From the NCBI GenBank assembly GCA_947095535.1, contig OX352772.1, positions 225,516,994 to 225,580,993 on the forward strand: a stretch of DNA of 64,000 nucleotides, given 5' to 3'. A program made the position numbers and the translations under genes. The notes beneath the pieces were generated by a model. The model saw only the letters and a program-made list of their open reading frames with translations. It did not search any database and was not told the DNA's origin. Positions 10,475 through 23,032 of this stretch are shown here, one piece after another. The DNA comes from Poecilobothrus nobilitatus. Its lineage: Eukaryota; Arthropoda; Insecta; Diptera; Dolichopodidae. The number at the start of each line of letters is the position of its first letter. Position 1 is the stretch's first letter.

Positions 10475-12697
10475 CATAACCTACATTAATTTTTAGAAGG
10501 CCTGGACATTGAAATGCTTAAATGTGTTTGTGCATATTGTAAATGTATTGTGAGAAAAAGCTTCGAAAAATGACATTTAATAAAAAAAATTTTTTTTTGT
10601 TTTTGTTTAAGAAAAATGCCCATTTTTAACAACTTTCTTTTCGAGTTTTGGATATGAAATATTCACCCAAACATGCCGAATTTTATATTAAAATAAAATT
10701 TGGAAATTTTTCTATAACATATCAAAATTTCAGCTTTTAACTCAAAATTTTCAACATATTTTCAGCAAAATAAAATTTTCAGTTTTTTTCTACCATTTGA
10801 TATCGCCGCCATTTAATACTCTCAAAACATAATGAGAGTACACAATTTTAATAATTTTAGTGAACATAACCTAATAATTTAAAAGCTTCATAATAAATTG
10901 TGGTGCAAATTTGGTAAGTATATTTCAGTTCAAACTAAGTTTTTATATTTTTAATTATAATCAAAAATTATAAAATTTATATAAAAATAAAGTTTGAAGT
11001 TTTCTCTTTATGTCAGTAAAAAAATTAACTTTCAAATCATATTTTTCAGCAATATTTTCAAGGAACGGAGAAAACAAGTACCAGATTCTAGGTAAGCATT
11101 TTCGTTTTTTTCTATACAGTGTTTAAAAAAAAAATCGTTGTACATGAAATATTCATGTACTTACATAAATTAAAATATTCTTTTTATAATTAAAATTTTG
11201 AATTGCAATACTTTTTTACAAGTATTAGAAAAAAATTAATAAATTATTATTTTTTTTTTTAAATATCTTTGAATTTTAATAATATTTTATTTTATGTACT
11301 CATATTTTTGTAGTTGAATTTTTGAATTGAATTAATATTTTTAAAAGATTTTATTTCATATTTAAAAAAATTAATTCAATTATTTAGTGCCTTGTATTGC
11401 CTTTTTTAATTATTTACTTACATAAAATGGATCGAAAATGTTCGGTTCTTGGATGTAAATCCAATTATAATAATAGCACGATATCTGTCGCTACTTTAAA
11501 TTTCCGGTTAAAGAGCCTTTGAAAACTTTATGGATAAGCGCTGTACAAAGATCAGACTGGCAACCAACAGCCTACAGTTCCATATGTAAATTACATTTTT
11601 CAGAATCGTGTTTTAAATTAAATAATGATCAAAGGTCGCGTTTAATGCCAGATGCAGTTCCAACTATTTTCACCAGTTACTCGGTAAATTTAATAGAAAC
11701 GAGTAATAAAAATTTACGCGATGACAATTTAATTTTAAATTTCTTTAATTTAGTTTTAAATATTAGTAAAAAAGTAAATTTAAATGACTGGAAATTAGAT
11801 TTGGAATCGACGTGCAAATGTGGTACGAAAAGTCGCGATATTTTTTTCAAAATTGGTAAAATTTTTTCAAATATTTTATTAAATAATTTCGTTAAAGATA
11901 AAAATGACATTTTAAAAAGTAATAAGGAAAATAAAAAATTAAATAAATTTTAATTATTTAAGTAAAAAAGGCAATATTTTGTTTTTTTTTTTTTGTTAAA
12001 AAATTATTTATTTATTTTATTATTATATAAATATTTTTTATTTTTTATATATATTAATATATTTTTTTTTCATTATTTTAGTTTAAGTGGACTAGGCCTT
12101 CAGGGGATACCACTTTAAAAAAAACGCGCCATATTCCCTACCTCAAAGGTGGTGTGGAAAGGGGAATAACTTATAATGTTAATTTATTTCATTATATTAA
12201 TAAAAACTACATATAAGTTAACATAAATTAACTTATTGGGAAAACAATTAAATAATTTATTTTTTGCACTTAATTTTATATGCATTTTAAAAAAATTTAC
12301 TTTATTTACTAAACCAAATAGATATTGCCATAAAAATTATTTTGCAACTTTTTTTTTGCTCAGTAATGTACCAAATCAAAGTTTTTTTAAAAAGTTTTTA
12401 AGAAGCTTTTTTTTGTTGAAAAGTAATTGGAAGACATTTTTTAAAGTGCATATTTATGAATGAAAATTTACAATTTTTAAAAATTTTCTTTTACTAAAAG
12501 ACGTAAAAGAGATGGATCTTTAATGTTCCCTTAGGATGAAATTGAAAAAAATCTGTAGTTTTCGTGTTATTTCCAGATTTCTAGGAGGACTACTATTTTT
12601 TCCCATAAGACTACGTGTATTTTTTTTGAAAAAAAGGACTACTATTTAGCTTTCCTCTCTCAATGTCCAGGCCTTCTACAAATTAATGTAGGTTATG
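10475..12697 (+). mobile_element. P-superfamily-like DNA transposon, 2,223 bp
   Basis: The ends are CATAACCTACATTAATTT and its inverse, matching 37 of 38 bases through the word GGCCTGGACATTGA. The flanks carry a perfect 7-bp duplication GTTACAG (10468-10474 and 12698-12704). The related site at 25014-25045 reads through as CATTACAGACAAATTGTG, an almost empty site. A THAP-type gene lies inside; no transposase core is visible, so it is probably non-autonomous. P-superfamily elements are known for THAP proteins, CA...TG ends and 7-8-bp duplications. A truncated copy of its left 0.85 kb lies at 60063-60907. Confidence 0.85.
11427..11953 (+). pseudogene. THAP-domain protein, frameshifted
   Basis: ATG 11427 opens a THAP zinc finger: C and C in CSVLGCKSN, then after a frameshift near 11505 a Trp-containing segment (LWISAVQRSDWQP) and ICKLHF supplying the last Cys and His. 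This is the C2-CH order of THAP DNA-binding domains. The rest (to stop 11951-11953) is a Lys/Asn-rich tail containing CKCGTKSRD. At about 175 residues it is far shorter than a P-type transposase, so it would only bind ends. One frameshift separates the first 26-30 residues from the rest; an intron is an alternative explanation. Confidence 0.7.
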
Positions 12698-12766
12698 GTT
12701 ACAGACAAATTGTGTATGAAAGTACATTTTGTAAAAATAAAAGCTAAAAATTGTGTGCATTGTACC

Positions 12767-14541
12767 CTTAGAATATAGAGTATAAGGAATAGAAAATTCT
12801 GCATACGTATATAAAAATTAGTGAAGTCAAATCAATTAACTTTAATTGTCAAAATGTGCCTGTTATTGTCAAAAAAAATTAAATTTCCATGACAACATAA
12901 TTATTTTGTCTGTTTTGTTTAGTTTTGTTTACAAGTTTACAATCTAAATGCTGGAAAACATCGAAAAATAGAATTATCGTTTCACAGGTAAGTGTAATTC
13001 ATAATAAAAAAATTATAAAATTAATAATACAATGTGTAAAACCTAAATAATTTACAAATCATGCTATTTTATATGCAAAAAAAAATGTAATTTTGACAAA
13101 AGCCATGATTTTGACTTTTTAAATATTTAATTAAAATTTTTTTTTTTTATATATATATATATAAATTTATAATTCCCAACAAAAATTTAATAGTCTATTC
13201 TTTTAATTTAAAGATTTCCCAAGAATGAAGGGTTTAAATCAAAGTGGATGTTAGCAATATGCTATATGCTATGCAATAAATTTTAAATGGACTAGAACCA
13301 GTTACAATTGGCTATCAATGAGTCACGTGATAAACGTAGAGCTGCAGCCAAGTGTTTTGCAGTTAATGCATTGCTCACGTGACCAACTTGCTTTTGATAA
13401 AATTGGCGTGTTGTTTTCCAGATATTTTACTTTTAATTAAAACGCATAATATGGATTTTTATATATATTATAAAAATTATAAAATAAATAAATATTAAAA
13501 TAAAATTTTTTGTACATTATAATGTATAATTTGCTAAGTTTTCGATTCCTTTAACTGTTAGTTCATATAATCATAAAATTAACAATAACAAAAACCCGAG
13601 ACTTTCCTTAAACCGAAAATTATTCACAACATCTAATCCATTCTTTGTAGTCTAAAAACCAAGAAAGAAAGATAAATTACGGATTTTGAAAGAAAGAATT
13701 AAAAAGGAGGATACGAAAATTAAAACCTTAAAACAAAACAGAAGAAAAATTAAAAAATTAAAGTTTTCCAGATATTGTTAAATAATAAAAAAAATACAAA
13801 TTTAATTTCAGATGAAGTATTTGCTATGTTTCAGGTTTAAGAAATTTCAGGACCCAGTAAATTAATTTTAGATCGTCAAATATTAAAAAATAATAAATTA
13901 CTATCCAAAAACTATTCTTCTGAACTATAAAAATTTGCTTTGAATCTAAATTTTTTATCTCGGTAATTGGTAACAACAACAATCGGTAACAACAACAATT
14001 GGTAACAAATCCATAAAAAAAAAATGGTTATAAGCTTTTTTTAAATGTAGTATTTGATGAAATCTATATACGGCAATATATTGATTGATTTGGGAATGAT
14101 TGAGAAATCTAACATAAAGGCTACACAAATACCAGTTTTTATTACAGTTTGTATGAACCTTAGTTTGTACGAACCTTAGGAAGATTCCTTTGGGAATAAG
14201 TTGCCATTATTAGTTTAATAATTATATCCGAAATAAGTTATCTAAAATTGTTTTAATTTAACATATAATTTAACATAAAAAAATACAAAACATAAATAAT
14301 ATGATATTATTTTTATATTTTAGTTCGAATAAGAATGAAAGTTATCTTTTTAAAATATTAAAAGGGCTGAATGAAATATTAAAATCCTGAAACTTAAAAA
14401 ATATATTCAGTGAGCAATGCTCTTTTGAAAAATTCGTAGCAACGACACTCAATATTTTCGATGTAGTAGTGTTTTGTCATTGTATGAGAATTTGCCTCAC
14501 TTTTTTTTGGATTTACTTCTCCTTATACTCTATATTCTAAG
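12767..14541 (+). mobile_element. Second P-like DNA transposon, 1,775 bp, with 8-bp target duplication
   Basis: A 22-bp terminal inverted repeat starts CTTAGAATATAGAGTATA and is matched inversely at 14520-14541. The flanks are a perfect ATTGTACC duplication (12759-12766 and 14542-14549). An 8-bp duplication fits the P or hAT superfamilies. The interior carries remnants resembling a THAP9/P transposase (separate entry), so P is preferred. It is inserted only 62 bases from the right flank of the first P element. Confidence 0.8.
13212..14180 (+). pseudogene. THAP9/P-type transposase remnants
   Basis: Short blocks in order and in shifting frames: RFPKNEGFKSKWMLAI at 13212 (the middle of a THAP domain); a Lys-rich probable coiled coil KLRILKERIKKEDTKIKTL near 13677; LDRQILKNNKLLSKNYSSEL with KFALNLNF at about 13870-13960; and VFDEIYIRQYI near 14050, which resembles the first acidic catalytic segment of P-type transposases. 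Each block is weak, but the order fits the family. The THAP first exon and the rest of the catalytic core were not found. Confidence 0.5.
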
Positions 14542-16490
14542 ATTGTACCTACATATATAAAAATTTGCTATTATTAGAAGGAGTATTCGTTATTGTTCTA
14601 ATATAAATTCGTCGCTTCCATTGAAGTAATATTATAGTATGAAAAAAAAGATTTGTATTTTTTTTTACTTTAAAAATTTGATGAATTGAATGTAATTTTG
14701 AAAATTTAGTATTTTGTAAAAATAAATTAAGCTAAAAGTTGTGTACATTGTATATAAAAATTTGCTATTATTAGAATGAGTATTGAGTATTCGTTATTAT
14801 TTGTTGAAAATTTTTAAAAATAAAATTTAAGTGTAGATTTTTAAAATTTGTAAATTTTATTTAAAATATTTAAATTTGTTAAAAATTAGAAATATGATTG
14901 TATAAATGTATAAAAAGTTGTAACGAGTTGTGGGTAGTGCCTGTTTACATAATTTATGTTAAATATTTAACATAAACAAGTTTAAATCATTAGAAATTTC
15001 AAATTCATAAATTAACTTACAAACAATTAAATTAAAGTGTAAAATAAAATAAATTTAGTGGGTTAAATTTAGTTTAAATTTAGTGATACATTGAATGTGT
15101 AAATAGCGCACCTACCTACCTATGTATAAGTGCCTGCCTTCATACATACATAAGTGCAATTATTTTCTATTGAAGGGCAATTAATATTTGTAGTTAGTTT
15201 TTGTAATTAAATTTTAGTAGTTAGGTTTTGTAAATAAATTTAAGTAGTAGTTAAATTTGTAAATGTGTATTTTAAATTTTGAAATAAAATTTGTGATATA
15301 TTTTTAGTTGTGATATGCATAATATTAAAATACCACAACAATTTTAATGATATTTTAATTTTATAGTGATATTTTAATTTTAAATTTGAAATAAAATTTC
15401 GTTGATTGAATTATTAATATTTTTTTTTTTTATTATTTCATGTGAAAATGACATGGAGCTTTAAAACTAAGGAGATTATACAGTGAGTGAGTACACAATG
15501 TAATATATAAAAAAGGATATAAATATAATTTGGATATTCTAAATTTTGTTATTTTTGTTTAAATTTTTTTTTAATTTTGTTATATAAATTGTTTTTTGTT
15601 AATTACATATTTTGTGTTATTTTTTTTCAAGAATAAAATTTTTTTATTTTGTTTTATTAAAATTATTTTTATTAATTTATTTTATAAAAAAAATTAAAAT
15701 ACATATAATATATTATAAAATATACGTATTCTTATCTGCAAAGCAAGTATGTTCCTATCTGCAACTTGTATGCCTAAAATACATTAAAAAATTAAATTAA
15801 AATGAAAGAAAAAGAAGAAATAATTAAAATTTAATTAAAAAAACCATCAAAAGAACAAAATATTTTAACTTGTTTAACGTCTTGTAACTAAATGACGACT
15901 AAAACGATTACGTGTCTATCTGACTAAATTTCATGATCTAACATTACTGGTAATTTTTTGCTGTAAGTTGAAGGTTTTCTTAATCAATAAATTAATCCTA
16001 ATATCTTTTAAAAAATATCTCCGTATTTTCCAAAAGTCTGCGAAAAAATTGTTAGAAATTGATTTATTATACGAAACATTAAAATTTATTTAATATTTAC
16101 CTAAATTTCTTAAATGTAAGTAGTCTTGGAAACATTTGTCAATTATAAACTTTCTATTACTAAAATATTTAGTAAATTTCATTCTAAATTCTTTTTGACA
16201 TTCCTTTTAATCTGAAATCACTAGAATTAATTTAAAAATAATTATCTTTCTTCTTATTAATAAATCTGTGAAATGTACTTACCATCAAATAAGAGTTTTT
16301 TTTAGGTGGTATACTCCATATATTACTTTTATTATTATTTTATTATTAATTTTTAAAGAATATCCTTTTAATCACTTTTAATTTTAATAAACTAATGTTT
16401 ACTTTGAAAAATCAAACTATTTAGTCTGACTAAAGAAATGTCTAAAGAACTGTCAGACTACACTTTACTTGAATGTGTTAGTTTCAAAAT
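14542..16490. other. Host repeat remainder, no gene
   Basis: 14550-14830 holds two tandem versions of a unit containing AAATTTGCTATTATTAGAA and GAGTATTCGTTATT, also seen at 25095-25150. The remainder is AT-rich with short CCTACCTACCTATG and TAATCTAATCTAATC microsatellites at its edges. Open frames here are low complexity. Confidence 0.5.
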
Positions 16491-16674
16491 GTTGTTCGTG
16501 GCTTATGTGGATACACACACTATCGAAGGTTTTGCCATGGCCCATGACGCCCATGACATTGAAAAATTTGAATGAGTTAGTGCATATCTAATCTAATCTA
16601 ATCTAAATATAATAAAAGACAAGTTGCTGCTGCTGAGTAGTGTGCCCTACTGTTATGATAAATGTTAATTTAAC

Positions 16675-17660
16675 AAATGTTATACTATGAAAAGAAAGAA
16701 ACGTACATCTGATATTTACCCATATAACAGATAGAAAACAATAAATATTATAATGTTATGCTATGAAATGAAAGAAAAAACAAGGCAGTGTATAAATCAA
16801 AGTTTTTAGAGGGTCGTATTTTTAAGTAGAACATTATAAAATTGCAATAATATTTTTATTTAAATTTTGCTAAGTAACATTTTCTTAATTTTTTAAAAAT
16901 TTTGCCATAATATAGTACAATTTTAGAATCAGAAGTTTAGCCCATAATATAGATATATGAATAAAAATATGGGTATACATATATTAGATTTATTATTTTT
17001 TATATAGGCAACAGTTATTTATATGAATGAATGGACGGTAAACATAAACGAACAAAAAAAAATTCAGAATGTTCTATAGGTTATAATTTATATTTTTTAA
17101 ATAGACTGATGTATAAATTTAATATTTAAAAAAAAGAACAGAAAACAAAAAAAAAAAGTAAAATGTAATACTGCGAAGAAAAATAAAAACAAATAGAAAA
17201 AAAAGAGAACAAAAATGTTACTTTGATTGTTTTTAAATATTTTTAAAGAAAAAAAGAACTATTAAAATGTTATGATTTTAAAAGAAAAAAACATACGTCT
17301 GATATTTACGTACCTACATAACATATAGAAAAAGGAAAAAAAAAATGTTATGCTATGAAAAGAACGAAAAGTCCATCTGATATTGAGGTACATAACAGAT
17401 AGAAAAAAAGAAATATCAAAATGTTATGCTACGAAAAGAAAGAAAAAACAAGGCAGTGTATAAATCAAAGTTTTTAGAGGGTCGTATTTTTAAGTAGAAC
17501 ATTATAAAATTGCAATAATATTTTTATTTAAATTTTGCTAAGTAACATTTTCTTAATTTTTTAAAAATTTTGCCATAATATAGTACAATTTAAGAATCAG
17601 AAGTTTAGTCCATAATATAGATATATGAATAAAAATATGGGTATATACATATATTATGTA
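16675..17660. repeat. Local direct repeats, about 233 bp spaced 668 bp, plus shorter units
   Basis: 16753-16985 and 17421-17655 are almost identical (AAGGCAGTGTATAAATCAAA, then GAGGGTCGTATTTTTAAG and GGCAAAATTTTT inverted words). Between and before them, a unit of about 70 bp containing ATCTGATATTTAC and ATAACAGATAGAAAA occurs at least three times (16675, 17270, 17345). No coding potential. Confidence 0.75.
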
Positions 17661-18479
17661 GTTAATTATAAAAAAATAAAGCAGTGCGTAAAACCAAAGC
17701 TTTTAAAGGAGCGGAATTTAAATTATAAAATCGCAATTTTCAATTAAATTTTGAATGTGTAACATTTTCTTAATTTTATGCTTCTTTTATGATTTTTATT
17801 TTCTAAATCTTAAACCTTATATGCACAGCCAATTTTTATTGTTTTACATAAAAGGTGCGCAGAACTTACGGTGTGAAGATTTTGTAACGAAAGCTACAGA
17901 TAAAGAGGCAGAATATTATTACGGATAGAGTAAAAATTTGTTTGAAAAATATAACAAAAAAAGTTTTGAAGCATTTGCTATGGCAACCATAGAAAAATAT
18001 AACAAGTGTACTATATATTATAATTAGGTAAATGCATCAGATCAGTATAGTTTAGTTTCAAAATTATAAAGTTTGATACTGTATTTTTTTCGAAGCGAAA
18101 ATTTTTGTTAGTATCGGCAAAAATTTATTTACCATTGGGTTTTAATCCAACCTTTGGTTTTTTAATCCAAAGCTTGATAAAGAAATTTACAAGAGATGAG
18201 ATTTATTAAATAATCATTTTTATTTACATTTTTTTACATTGAAAGAAACTACTTCACAGCATCATTGAGGTTTTTCATTATTTAAAACACTTTAGCAATA
18301 AATTTTACATTTATCAATATCTAAATATAATACATATAAGTATTTGAATAAATTTACTAAAATTAAATTGTTCATAAAACTGAGGAAACTTTCACAAAAG
18401 CTATATTTTTTTACTTATACCCGTCGTATGACGGGCTTTTTTACTAGTATTCAAATAAATGAGAGCAAAATTTCATTTT
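17661..18479. other. No gene; small hairpin near 18420
   Basis: AT-rich. CCCGTCGTATGACGGG (18420-18435) is a perfect 6-bp hairpin followed by T6. In a eukaryotic transposon setting this most likely marks the end of a decayed element rather than a bacterial terminator. Confidence 0.4.
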
Positions 18480-19870
18480 AAGAAATTTTTTTTTCTTATT
18501 ATTTTGTTTTTTTTTTTCGAAAAAATGCCCATTTTTATCAATTTTCATTACGAGTTTCCGTTATGAAATATTTCCCAAAATATGTCGAATTTTATATTAA
18601 AATAAAATTTGGAATTTTTCCTACAACATATCAAAAATTTATCTTTCAACTCGTAATTTTAACTTAATATTTAATAAAATTACTTTTAAGCCTTTTTAGT
18701 TATTTTTTTCCACTTACTTTTTGACATTTGTAAAAGTAGAATAAGAGATTTTTTTTTGAAGAGTGGGATTGATTGAAAGTTTTGTTTGAAAGCTTTTTAT
18801 CATAACCTAAAATGTATTAAAAATTATCGTGCGAATGAGGTAAAAAATTTTAAAATAATATCGAGTTTTCATATTTTTAGCTTCATTAGAAGTATCAAAA
18901 TAAAATTTGGGATTTTTTTTTTTTGCTGTAAAAAATTAATATCAATTCGTATTTTTTAGTAATGTTTTGTCAGTTTAAAAAAAAGAAGCCAAGAAAATTA
19001 GTAAAACATTTCTGATATTTTTGATACAGTCATTGGAAAAAAGCAAGTTTGGCTGTTTTAATATTTTAAAGTATTGCATATTTAAGTTTTAAAATATGTT
19101 TTTATCATTATTAGTTAACACTTAATTTTTATGTAGTATTTTATGTAGTATTAACTTCATGTTTAATATATTTCAATACTTCATGTTTCAACAATTCATT
19201 TAATAATAATAATTGTATATTATATACTTTATGTAAATAAAACAATTTGTTTTTTTAATATTTTAAAATTTAAATGAATTATTGGGGTTGGTCATGTTCG
19301 AAATACAAAAGGCTAAAATTCAAAATTTCAAAATCTCAAAGCAGTTTTTTTTATCATAATTCCCTTTAATTGTTTTATTTCGAATGTGAGTCGATTTATT
19401 GAAAACAAAAATATTGAATGCGAAAATTGTCGAAAAAAAACTTAAAATAAAAAAGTAAATAAAAGAAAAATATTGGAAAAAAAAATATTAAAAAGAATAT
19501 ATGCCTACATCTTTACATTTCTTTTTCTAAGTACATACTCCAGAAAAAGAGTATAACTTTGATGAAATAATCAACTAAAAATCACTTCAAGTTCAGAATA
19601 TCTCATAAACTCAATCTCAGAATATTTAAAGAATATTTTAATATATAAAGTTATTTATTTTATAATATTTATTGATAATTTAATAAAAAATATTTTCTGT
19701 TTTTAATTTTTATTTGCTAACTCATTTTCAAAATTAAAATAGTTATTAAAAGTTGTTTTGTCGACTTTTTTGTTGCCTCAACTGTACCATATTAATTGTC
19801 TCTTTAAAAGTTCTTTCAAGAAGCTTTTATAGTGGTGCAGAAAATGGAGGATTTTTTTAAAAAGGTTATT
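18480..19870. mobile_element. Diverged relative of the P-like element at 10475
   Basis: 18520-18700 parallels 10605-10795 (AAATGCCCATTTTT, then TATGAAATATT, CGAATTTTATATTAAAATAA and ACATATCAAAA). 19760-19865 parallels 12370-12445 around AGAAGCTTTT. It has no THAP frame and no terminal repeats that I can define. It stops where the repeat 19876-22425 begins, and the related copy at 60063 likewise lies just upstream of that repeat. Confidence 0.45.
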
Positions 19871-19875
19871 TTTAT

Positions 19876-22425
19876 ATAAGGTATAAGGTATTTTTTAATT
19901 AATTTTTATAAAGGTATTTTTTAAATATTAATACATCAAAAGATCCGCGAATTTGAATTGAAAAGATCCGCGACCGATTGAATTTTATTTGAACGTAATT
20001 AAAAAAAAATGATAGTTTTTGAGTTAAAAGCAAAAAACTATTATCAGCTGTGGTTAAAAATAATTACTTTAATGATTTTTTTAAAATGACATACATTCAT
20101 AAATCAAATGTAAATTCAATTTGCAAATTTAATTCATACTTTTAAAAAGTACCTACATACTACATACATATATTATGCACACATGTATGTCCAAAATTTT
20201 AACTGACATTTTAATTTAAATTTCTCAACGAAATAATTATTATGTTTAATAATTTGTAAATATGCGGTAAACAATAATAAAACAAATAAACTTAGTAATA
20301 CTAGCGAAATAATCATAAAAGGTATTACAGGTAAAATCAATGTTACTAAATCTTTAATATCTGATACTCACTTGCCAATAAAAAATACTTATTAGTGATT
20401 ACTGTTCAATTTAAAATAATCTAAGATAATAAATTTCTATATTGAAGTGGTTGAGTATTTCAAAGATTTTTATTAATATTACGTAAAATGTTTGCAAAAT
20501 ACTTAAATACATAGTTACATCTGTATGTATGTAGGTGTAAATAGTTATTTCATAAAAAAAATATTTTTTTATTGGGATTCCTATGATTAAGAACTAAAAC
20601 AAAAATTTCATACACTATTTAGTCACTAATTAAATCATTATTAATTAAAACATTCGTTTCACAGCATACACTATAGTATATAACTTAATAAAATAAAATA
20701 CATACATATGTAGGTATGTAGATTATTTTAAATTAATGTATATATTGTATCATGTAGATTATATAATAAAGTTCCTAACTCAAGTAAATCTATTTGTAAT
20801 ACATAATAATACTTTGCTTCAAAAACTAAAATGAAATGGTTATTAAATATGGGTCATGCATGGGGAAGTTGAAGTCTTGTTAAGAACCTTAATGTAATCT
20901 GTATATTCTGCACTGCTTGGAATAAGGTTATAAGGTGCAAAGTTTGGAGATTTAGGATCTCAAGATGGAAGATGGTTTTAATATTAAAAAATTTGGTGGA
21001 ATTAGTGCTTTGGTAGTATGATTTAAAAAGGGCCCTTTGGCAGTAGCAAGGACCGAACCGAACCTCTAGGACCGAATCGGAGCCTGCCGAAGCATGTATC
21101 AACAATCTTAGGTTTTGAATAGACTATATTATATTGCAAAGATGTAGTGTTATGAAATTATCAAAAATATCCTATAGTATGTAGTGAATGTTCATCGTTT
21201 TGCGATTCCTAATTATTCAAACAGTTTTTTATTAAGGTGACCTTCTATATAAAAAACAAGAAAATATTTATCAATTTCTCTTCTAATGATTCGTTTTAAG
21301 AGATTAATGCAACAATGTAATATGCAAATAGCCAAGCCCGTATTTTTTATTTATGTGTTGTGAGTCAATTTGATTACATAACTTTTTTTGTTTTAATAAG
21401 AATTAATTTTTGCATTGAATGTTTTAGGTGTTAAGGAATTATTTTGTCACGATTAGATAATCACGATTATTTTATTCGATAATTTATTAATTTTAACCAG
21501 AAGGAATTTCTAACTGTGTTAATTGATGACATTATAAATTTGATTGTATTAGAATTTAATTGTAATGTTTAGAGTTTAATTGTAATGTTTATTTTTTAAA
21601 TTTAATACTTTTGTATTTTACAAAAGTATATAAACTCAAAAAATGTTACTTACTTTAATCACTAAACTAAACTAAACTAATCACTAAAGGAAAAAAAATA
21701 AATAACTTGAAATATTTACTTTTTTCAAGTTATTTATTTTTTTTCGTTTAGTACAGTTAGTCAAAGACTATATACATATATAAGACATTCCAAGTAGAAT
21801 AAATACAATACAATATTAGTACAAAAATAGAATAGAAAATAAAAATAAGGCTGTGGCCCAAATAGTCGCGAAATCTATCAATATGAAATTTTTTCATCTT
21901 TTATGTTATACTAAACTCGTTTTTTTTTTAAATTTAAACATACATAATAAAATAAGCTAAAGAGTATATAAAAATGTGCTATTTAGAATGATTAAGTAAC
22001 CAATAACTCGTCGTTTCAATTGAAGTAAACTGTACTGTATTATATGAAGAAGGATTTAAATTTTTACTTTATATATTTAAATGTATAAAATTATTAATTA
22101 ACATATGTATATTGGATTAATGTTAATTAGTTTAAGTAAGTAGGTATATATTTATGTATGCATGTATTACATTTGTATAATCACTATTATAGGGAAAAAA
22201 ATCTTTTTTTGACTTTTATGATTTATTTTGTAGTTTTTTAATATACATAATATTATTTATGATCATATCAAAGTATCATTACATACATACATATAAAATT
22301 TAATCACTTTTTTTCTCGATTCACATTCAATAATTAATATGCTTTTTTATTTTTTAACCTTTATGGTCTACGTGGTGTAAAATTTTCCTAATAAAAAATA
22401 AGATCACATACATATTATGTATGTA
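19876..22425. repeat. 2.55-kb repeat with Polinton terminal sequence, copy 1
   Basis: Collinear with 61451-64000 at a constant offset of 41,575 and continuing to the window end. I saw only four substitutions (near 20838, 21190, 21366 and 21568). It contains the GC-rich island 20990-21085, the terminal region shared inverted with 6730-7080, a 30-bp hairpin (21683-21752), and 21845-21935, which recurs inverted at 50745-50846. The section after 21930 resembles the host repeat of 9-16 kb. No gene; the 83-residue minus frame at 20854-21105 is a repeat artefact. Confidence 0.85.
21683..21752. repeat. 30-bp inverted repeat hairpin made of Polinton terminal sequence
   Basis: The left arm (21683-21712, ACTAAAGGAAAAAAAATAAA onward) and right arm (21723-21752, ending TTTTCGTTTAGT) match at 29 of 30 positions around a 10-base loop. 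The arm sequence is nearly that of 24-50. Two terminal repeats therefore face each other almost head to head. The duplicate lies at 63258-63327. Confidence 0.8.
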
Positions 22426-23032
22426 TGTATAAATATTACAATTTTCGAATTTTGTTAACAATATGCATAAATCACTATACAGTCATATACATATATTTAT
22501 ATTGTTACACATATGTATGTGCATATATACAGTTATATGTACATATTTATATTGTCCAATTGAATGTAAAAAGTTTTTTTTAATTTTTTTTTATTTAAAG
22601 TTTTCCTAATTTTATTATAAGTCTTTTTGTGTTTAATGAATAAATTTGTATTTTTATTTTTCTAAAATTTAAGGCACATGAATTACACAGAAAATAGTAA
22701 TAAAATTTACGACACTCTCAAAGAAATGAGCCTTTGTTTTCTTCATTTTTTCTTTTTTTTTCCGAATTTTATGTTTTTATACAATATATGCTATTGCTAT
22801 ACATATAGTTTGAATATGAATCATATTCAAATACTATATGAATGATAATATACAATGTTTCTTTTCTATACAATATATGCTATGAGTGCTATGACTTTAC
22901 AGTATACAGATGCATACATAGTTTGAATATGAATGATATATAGTTGTATTTATATATATTTTTTATTTAGAGTGTTAGTGTTAGGTATCTATTTACGTAT
23001 CTTTTGTTTTATTATGTTCTTTTTTGTTTTTT

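Larger units (their letters stand above)
9029..16533. mobile_element. Candidate large element bounded by imperfect inverted repeats, host of nested insertions
   Basis: About 42 bases at 9029-9070 (AAAACCTATCGATAGTGTGT onward) recur inverted at 16491-16533 (ending ACTATCGAAGGTTTT). Flanking words with CATGTCATGG on the left and CATGACGCCCATGACATT on the right extend the similarity. The interior is an AT-rich repeat family also seen at 22720-25310 and partly at 21930-22100. It includes tandem units containing GTTAGGTATCTAT and TTGCTATACATATAGTTT. Three smaller transposons are inserted inside. No target duplication or coding region for the host was found, so the element call is tentative. Confidence 0.35.

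Noticed and set aside
15612..15800. 62-residue frame with a hydrophobic stretch as a small membrane protein; likewise 12236-12463 and 25298-25492
   Set aside because: Low-complexity AT-rich translation with no supporting context.
18420..18441. Hairpin plus T-run as a transcription terminator
   Set aside because: Intrinsic terminators are bacterial; here it is more likely the edge of a decayed dispersed repeat.
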